Assembly: GCA_011065225.1 (NCBI GenBank)
Contig: JAAKFC010000061.1
Coordinates: 1 to 7,976, forward strand
Direction of reading: 5' to 3'
Source of the DNA: Chlamydiota bacterium
GTDB lineage: Bacteria; Chlamydiota; Chlamydiia; Chlamydiales; Rhabdochlamydiaceae
DNA length: 7,976 nt
Made by a program: the position numbers and the translations under genes. This document shows positions 5,522 to 7,976 of the stretch, in pieces; the stretch's first letter is position 1; each line of letters opens with the position of its first letter. The notes under the pieces are model-generated. The model worked only from the letters and a program-made list of their open reading frames with translations. It made no database searches and was not told the DNA's origin.

Positions 5522-6415
5522 ATGAAAATCATTGATGCACATATCCATTTCCACAATCACAAAGTAAATAAACACTCTTTTTTAGATGAGGTAGACCCAA
5601 ATTATGAAGCCTTTGTGGGTGATTATTCTGCTCTGCCGCGAATCTATCTTCCGGAAAACTATTTGCAAGATACAGAAGGATTTCAGGTTGCGGGAGTGAT
5701 CTGGCATGAATTCATATCGGCAGATCCCATTCAAGAAGCAAAATGGGCGCAAAAATTGGAAATACCAGGAAATCTTGCACTGGCGATGGTCACACTTGTC
5801 GATTTTCTCGATCCAGACCTAGAAAAAAAACTTGAGACTTATCGTGCAATGCCGTCAGTGACGGCAGTTCGGGAACACTTGGTATGGGATCCTGTAAATC
5901 CTAAAAAGCGATTTGCAAAACGCCCCGATGTATTAAAAGATTCAGTATGGCAAAAGCGGCTCAGCTTATTGAAGCAATATGATTTCAAGTGTGGTCTTGA
6001 AGTGTTCTCACACCAATTGCCAGACTTAACCCATGTAGTGCAACGCAATCCAGAGATCCAGTTTACGATTGCTCTGATGGGATGGCCGATTGATCTAAGC
6101 CCCGTAGGATTTGAGAAATGGAAACAAGATATGAAAGAACTGAGTCGCTGTGAAAATACCTGCGTGGACATTTCTGCAATCGAATGCATTTTTGGAATGC
6201 AATGGACGTTAGAACAGATCAGCCCCTGGATTTTGGAAACCATTGAAGCATTTGGAGCAAACCGCACCATGTTTGGCAGCCACTTGCCGATTTCTAAACT
6301 GTCTTGCAGTTTCAAAAAACTCTACGACGCTTATTTTGCAATCACTGCAAATTTTTCTTCCGATGAAAAAGAGAGTTTATTCCACCGAGTTGCCGCTGAG
6401 TGGTTCAAAATTTAA
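5522..6415 (+). CDS. COG3618-type TIM-barrel (amidohydrolase-like) protein with altered active-site residues
   Basis: From ATG 5522 the product has 297 residues, the typical size for the predicted metal-dependent hydrolases of the TIM-barrel fold (amidohydrolase_2; relatives include lactonases such as L-fuconolactonase). Family landmarks are the N-terminal DAHIHFH (5-11, with H7 and H9 of the HxH motif), a region like GIRHxLxWxP as AVREHLVWDP (115-124), RPDVLKDSVW (134-143), and GLEVFSHQLPDL (158-169). Two hallmark sites differ. The usual (D/N)-H-x-G-x-P is A-L-M-G-W-P (184-189), losing the His, and the usual GS(D/N)(W/F)P is GSHLP (252-256). The enzyme may be inactive or may use a changed chemistry; substrate unknown. 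The frame also allows a TTG at 5513, but MKIIDAHIH is the normal N-terminus. It lies 17 bases after priA, so it is probably co-transcribed, and its stop overlaps the convergent gene's stop by four bases. Confidence 0.85.
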   Translation: MKIIDAHIHFHNHKVNKHSFLDEVDPNYEAFVGDYSALPRIYLPENYLQDTEGFQVAGVIWHEFISADPIQEAKWAQKLEIPGNLALAMVTLVDFLDPDLEKKLETYRAMPSVTAVREHLVWDPVNPKKRFAKRPDVLKDSVWQKRLSLLKQYDFKCGLEVFSHQLPDLTHVVQRNPEIQFTIALMGWPIDLSPVGFEKWKQDMKELSRCENTCVDISAIECIFGMQWTLEQISPWILETIEAFGANRTMFGSHLPISKLSCSFKKLYDAYFAITANFSSDEKESLFHRVAAEWFKI

Positions 6416-6825
6416 GCTTCTGCTGGTTTCTCTTTTTTCTCTGAAACATTCCTGCTCGAAGCCTGAAAAACTTCAAAGAGCGAATTTTTGATATCACTCC
6501 AAAATGCGATACCTTTATTCCCAATGCTTTTGCCCAAACAATAGGAAGTAGTGCAATAAAGGACACTACTCACAATGCCAGTAAAGTTAAAGCTAAAGAA
6601 ACTTGAGATTCCAAATATCGCAAAGACCACCATTGTAATGACAGACGTCAATGGGTATTTATCACGAAAAAGGGCAATATCATTGATGAATTCATGATAA
6701 AGCTCAGTGAATTCGTTGTTATAAACAATATTAGGATCTTTTTCTTCCTTAACTTTTTCATCATTATTGTTATTGTTAGAGCCAAATCCCACTAAAGACC
6801 AAAGACTACTTAATGTTATCTCCAC
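6412..6825 (-). CDS. Small bilobed membrane protein, candidate inclusion-membrane (Inc-like) protein
   Basis: The product has 137 residues and matches no enzyme family I recognise. Residues 1-57 are hydrophilic and include SNNNNNDEKVKEEKD (16-30). Two hydrophobic helices follow almost back to back: TSVITMVVFAIFGISSFFSF (60-79) and FTGIVSSVLYCTTSYCLG (81-98). A polar, Lys/Glu-rich C-terminal tail ends the protein (about 103-137). Two closely spaced helices with both ends polar is the bilobed profile that defines chlamydial Inc proteins, which are secreted by type III and inserted in the vacuole membrane; an ordinary inner-membrane hairpin protein is the alternative. There is no N-terminal Sec signal. 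I take GTG 6825-6823 as the start: GGAGGT (6836-6831) lies 5 bases upstream, while the nearby ATG at 6827 is out of frame and reaches a stop after three codons. The gene is AT-rich and has its own promoter. Its stop overlaps that of the convergent TIM-barrel gene. Confidence 0.7.
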   Translation of the reverse strand: MEITLSSLWSLVGFGSNNNNNDEKVKEEKDPNIVYNNEFTELYHEFINDIALFRDKYPLTSVITMVVFAIFGISSFFSFNFTGIVSSVLYCTTSYCLGKSIGNKGIAFWSDIKNSLFEVFQASSRNVSEKKEKPAEA

Positions 6826-6830
6826 ATTAC

Positions 6831-6836
6831 ACCTCC
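6831..6836 (-). promoter_or_regulatory. Strong Shine-Dalgarno that supports the GTG start
   Basis: GGAGGT on the minus strand lies 5 bases before GTG 6825 and only 3 bases before an out-of-frame ATG at 6827 (Met-Trp-Arg-stop). Normal spacing favours the GTG as the start of the Inc-like gene. Confidence 0.6.
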
Positions 6837-6851
6837 AATTGATGGAACATC

Positions 6852-6880
6852 ATTTTACAGCTATGGAAAAATTTGTTCAA
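6852..6880 (-). promoter_or_regulatory. Promoter of the Inc-like gene
   Basis: On the minus strand TTGAAC (6880-6875) and TAAAAT (6857-6852) are 17 bases apart, close to the sigma-70/sigma-66 consensus. Transcription would start near 6845 and give a leader of about 20 bases that contains the GGAGGT ribosome site. Confidence 0.6.
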
Positions 6881-6914
6881 GAAAAAATCCTCAATATTGT
6901 TATGATCTTTGGGC

Positions 6915-7508
6915 ATGATCGAAGTGGAAAGAAAAGTGCATTTGCGTGAGACCGATCTCAAGACTATTGAGCGTCTTGGAACATTCCTTGGGTCACGTAT
7001 TCTCACAGACACCTATTTCGATACGCCAGATTTCCGTTATACAACGAGCGACATCTGGCTACGTGAGCGAGAATGTAAATTTGAACTCAAAATCGGATTG
7101 CGCGGTGTTAAGGGAAAAGTCGATTGCTATGAAAAAGTGACCGATGAGAAAGAGATTCTCGAGAAGTTGGGACTCGAAAAGGAAAAAGAGCTTTCAAAAG
7201 CCCTTTCCAAAGCCAAAATTTTTCCTTATGCTACTTTTCAGACCGTCCGGCGCAAGTACCAAATTGAAGAGTTTTCGATTGACCTTGATTTGGCCTACTT
7301 CGATGATTTCATCTATCGGATTGCCGAAATTGAGCTGGTTGTAAACACAGAAAGCAAAGTGCCACAAGCAGAAGAATCCCTTGCAATATTCATCCAAAGG
7401 CTCGGCCTCGACAATAACCAGCCTATCAAAGCTAAATTGCTCGAATATCTTTCACAGAAAAACCCGACGCATTACCAAGCTCTCGTTGCATCAGGTATTG
7501 CTAGTTAA
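6915..7508 (+). CDS. CYTH domain protein (triphosphate tunnel metalloenzyme, thiamine-triphosphatase-like)
   Basis: The product has 197 residues, normal for a single CYTH domain. The signature ExExK is at the very N-terminus (E3-V-E-R-K7). Further family residues follow: TYFDTPD (33-39), WLRERE (48-53), the Lys of FELKIG (59), RRKY (112-115), the acidic strand DLDLAYFDDF (123-132), EIELVV (138-143) and a C-terminal Lys pair in IKAKLL (171-176). These line an eight-stranded tunnel that binds a triphosphate and divalent metals. The wording of the motifs is closest to thiamine triphosphatase and inorganic triphosphatase members, as against class IV adenylyl cyclases, but the substrate cannot be settled by eye. 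The start is ATG 6915, because ExExK sits at residues 3-7 in this family; a TTG two codons upstream is in frame. No good ribosome site is visible. A TATGAT at 6901-6906 could be a -10 element giving an almost leaderless mRNA, but it lacks a -35 partner. It converges on lysS with a 6-base gap. Confidence 0.88.
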   Translation: MIEVERKVHLRETDLKTIERLGTFLGSRILTDTYFDTPDFRYTTSDIWLRERECKFELKIGLRGVKGKVDCYEKVTDEKEILEKLGLEKEKELSKALSKAKIFPYATFQTVRRKYQIEEFSIDLDLAYFDDFIYRIAEIELVVNTESKVPQAEESLAIFIQRLGLDNNQPIKAKLLEYLSQKNPTHYQALVASGIAS

Positions 7509-7514
7509 CTCAAC

Positions 7515-7976
7515 TTACTCTTCAGGGCGCATCACAGGGAAAAATAAGACATCGCGGATCGAAGGGACCCCAGCAAAGAGCATGCAAAGGCGATCGATTC
7601 CGATGCCCAAACCTCCTGTCGGAGGCATTCCCTGGCAAATTGCTTCGAGGAATTCCTCATCCAAGGGATTGGCTTCTTCATCTCCGCTCCCTAACATTTT
7701 GGCCTGCTCCTCGAGAAGCTCGCGCTGCAGGACAGGATCATTCAATTCTGTATAGGCATTGCAGCATTCCATTCCGAGAATAAAACTCTCAAAGCGTTCC
7801 ACAATCCCCTCAGCGCGGTCCTTAGGATCGCGATGGAGCTTGCAAAGTGGTGTCGTTTCAATCGGGTGATCTGTGATGTGGTGGGGCTGAATGAGATGTT
7901 CTTCAGCAAATTCTTCAAACAGCATCGCAATCAGAAGCCCTCTGGGAGTATTGACCAGTTTTTCAGAACCAACTAT
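7515..7976 (-). CDS. lysS: Lysyl-tRNA synthetase, class II, C-terminal part (runs off the window)
   Basis: LysRS charges tRNA-Lys with lysine in the cytoplasm. The last 153 codons are visible, in frame to the window edge at 7976, with a TAA stop at 7517-7515; the 5' part lies beyond the window. The class II catalytic core is clear. The visible stretches are HPIETTPLCK, the ERFESFILGMECCNAYTELN stretch (with the DPVLQRELLEEQ continuation), the GD-x-EA and DEEFLEAI region, and motif 3 GMPPTGGLGIGIDR with its ATP-binding Arg, followed by the family ending PSIRDVLFFPVMRPEE. All expected residues of this region are intact. A few extra residues (KDRAEG) precede the ERFE motif compared with my memory of E. 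coli LysS. In C. trachomatis lysS lies a few genes from priA, which supports the chlamydial assignment. It is convergent with the CYTH gene and I see no terminator between them. Confidence 0.97.
   Translation of the reverse strand: MVGSEKLVNTPRGLLIAMLFEEFAEEHLIQPHHITDHPIETTPLCKLHRDPKDRAEGIVERFESFILGMECCNAYTELNDPVLQRELLEEQAKMLGSGDEEANPLDEEFLEAICQGMPPTGGLGIGIDRLCMLFAGVPSIRDVLFFPVMRPEE

Noticed and set aside
5839..6315. 158-codon open frame antisense to the TIM-barrel gene
   Set aside because: The sense frame carries clear family motifs; the antisense translation has none and lacks an evident ribosome site.
7381..7755. 124-codon + strand frame across the end of the CYTH gene and antisense to lysS
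   Set aside because: Both covered regions already have strong coding assignments; the product is low-complexity Ser-rich.

Overview
The window looks like a chromosomal segment of a bacterium of the phylum Chlamydiae, probably an environmental, amoeba-associated lineage (Parachlamydia-like) and not Chlamydia itself. The evidence is a priA gene preceded by small hypothetical genes and lying close to lysS, which as I recall is the local order in Chlamydia (priA, a hypothetical gene, a Dsb-type thioredoxin, lysS). In addition there is a eukaryote-type F-box protein and a small protein with the bilobed hydrophobic profile of inclusion-membrane (Inc) proteins. The assignment rests on protein motifs and remembered synteny, not on a database search.

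Layout. 2-82: the last codons of a + strand gene, possibly an ABC transporter solute-binding protein. 83-512: a long stretch without an intact gene. It holds a nested inverted repeat (110-258), an adjoining remnant of a transposase N-terminus on the minus strand (265-354), and an AT-rich promoter region. 513-1211: an F-box protein on the + strand, behind a good promoter. 1213-2148 (minus): a thioredoxin-reductase-like flavoprotein that has a signal peptide but lacks the CxxC active site. A divergent promoter region (2149-2230) follows, and from it runs a compact + strand operon: hypothetical (2231-2809), hypothetical with a Pro-Lys repeat (2806-3318), priA (3294-5504) and a COG3618-type TIM-barrel protein (5522-6415). 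The first three genes overlap. 6412-6825 (minus): an Inc-like two-helix protein whose stop codon overlaps that of the preceding gene. 6915-7508 (+): a CYTH (triphosphate tunnel) protein. 7515-7976 (minus): the C-terminal third of lysyl-tRNA synthetase, running off the window edge.

The housekeeping core (priA, lysS and the two hypotheticals coupled to priA) is interspersed with accessory genes. The F-box gene and the Inc-like gene are visibly more AT-rich than their neighbours, carry their own near-consensus promoters and encode short Asn runs. They are the best candidates for host-directed proteins. Two enzyme-like genes have lost residues that are hallmarks of their families: the thioredoxin-reductase-like protein has FYKS where CxxC is expected, and the TIM-barrel protein lacks the strand-6 His and the strand-8 Asp. 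I see no RNA gene, CRISPR array or intact insertion sequence.
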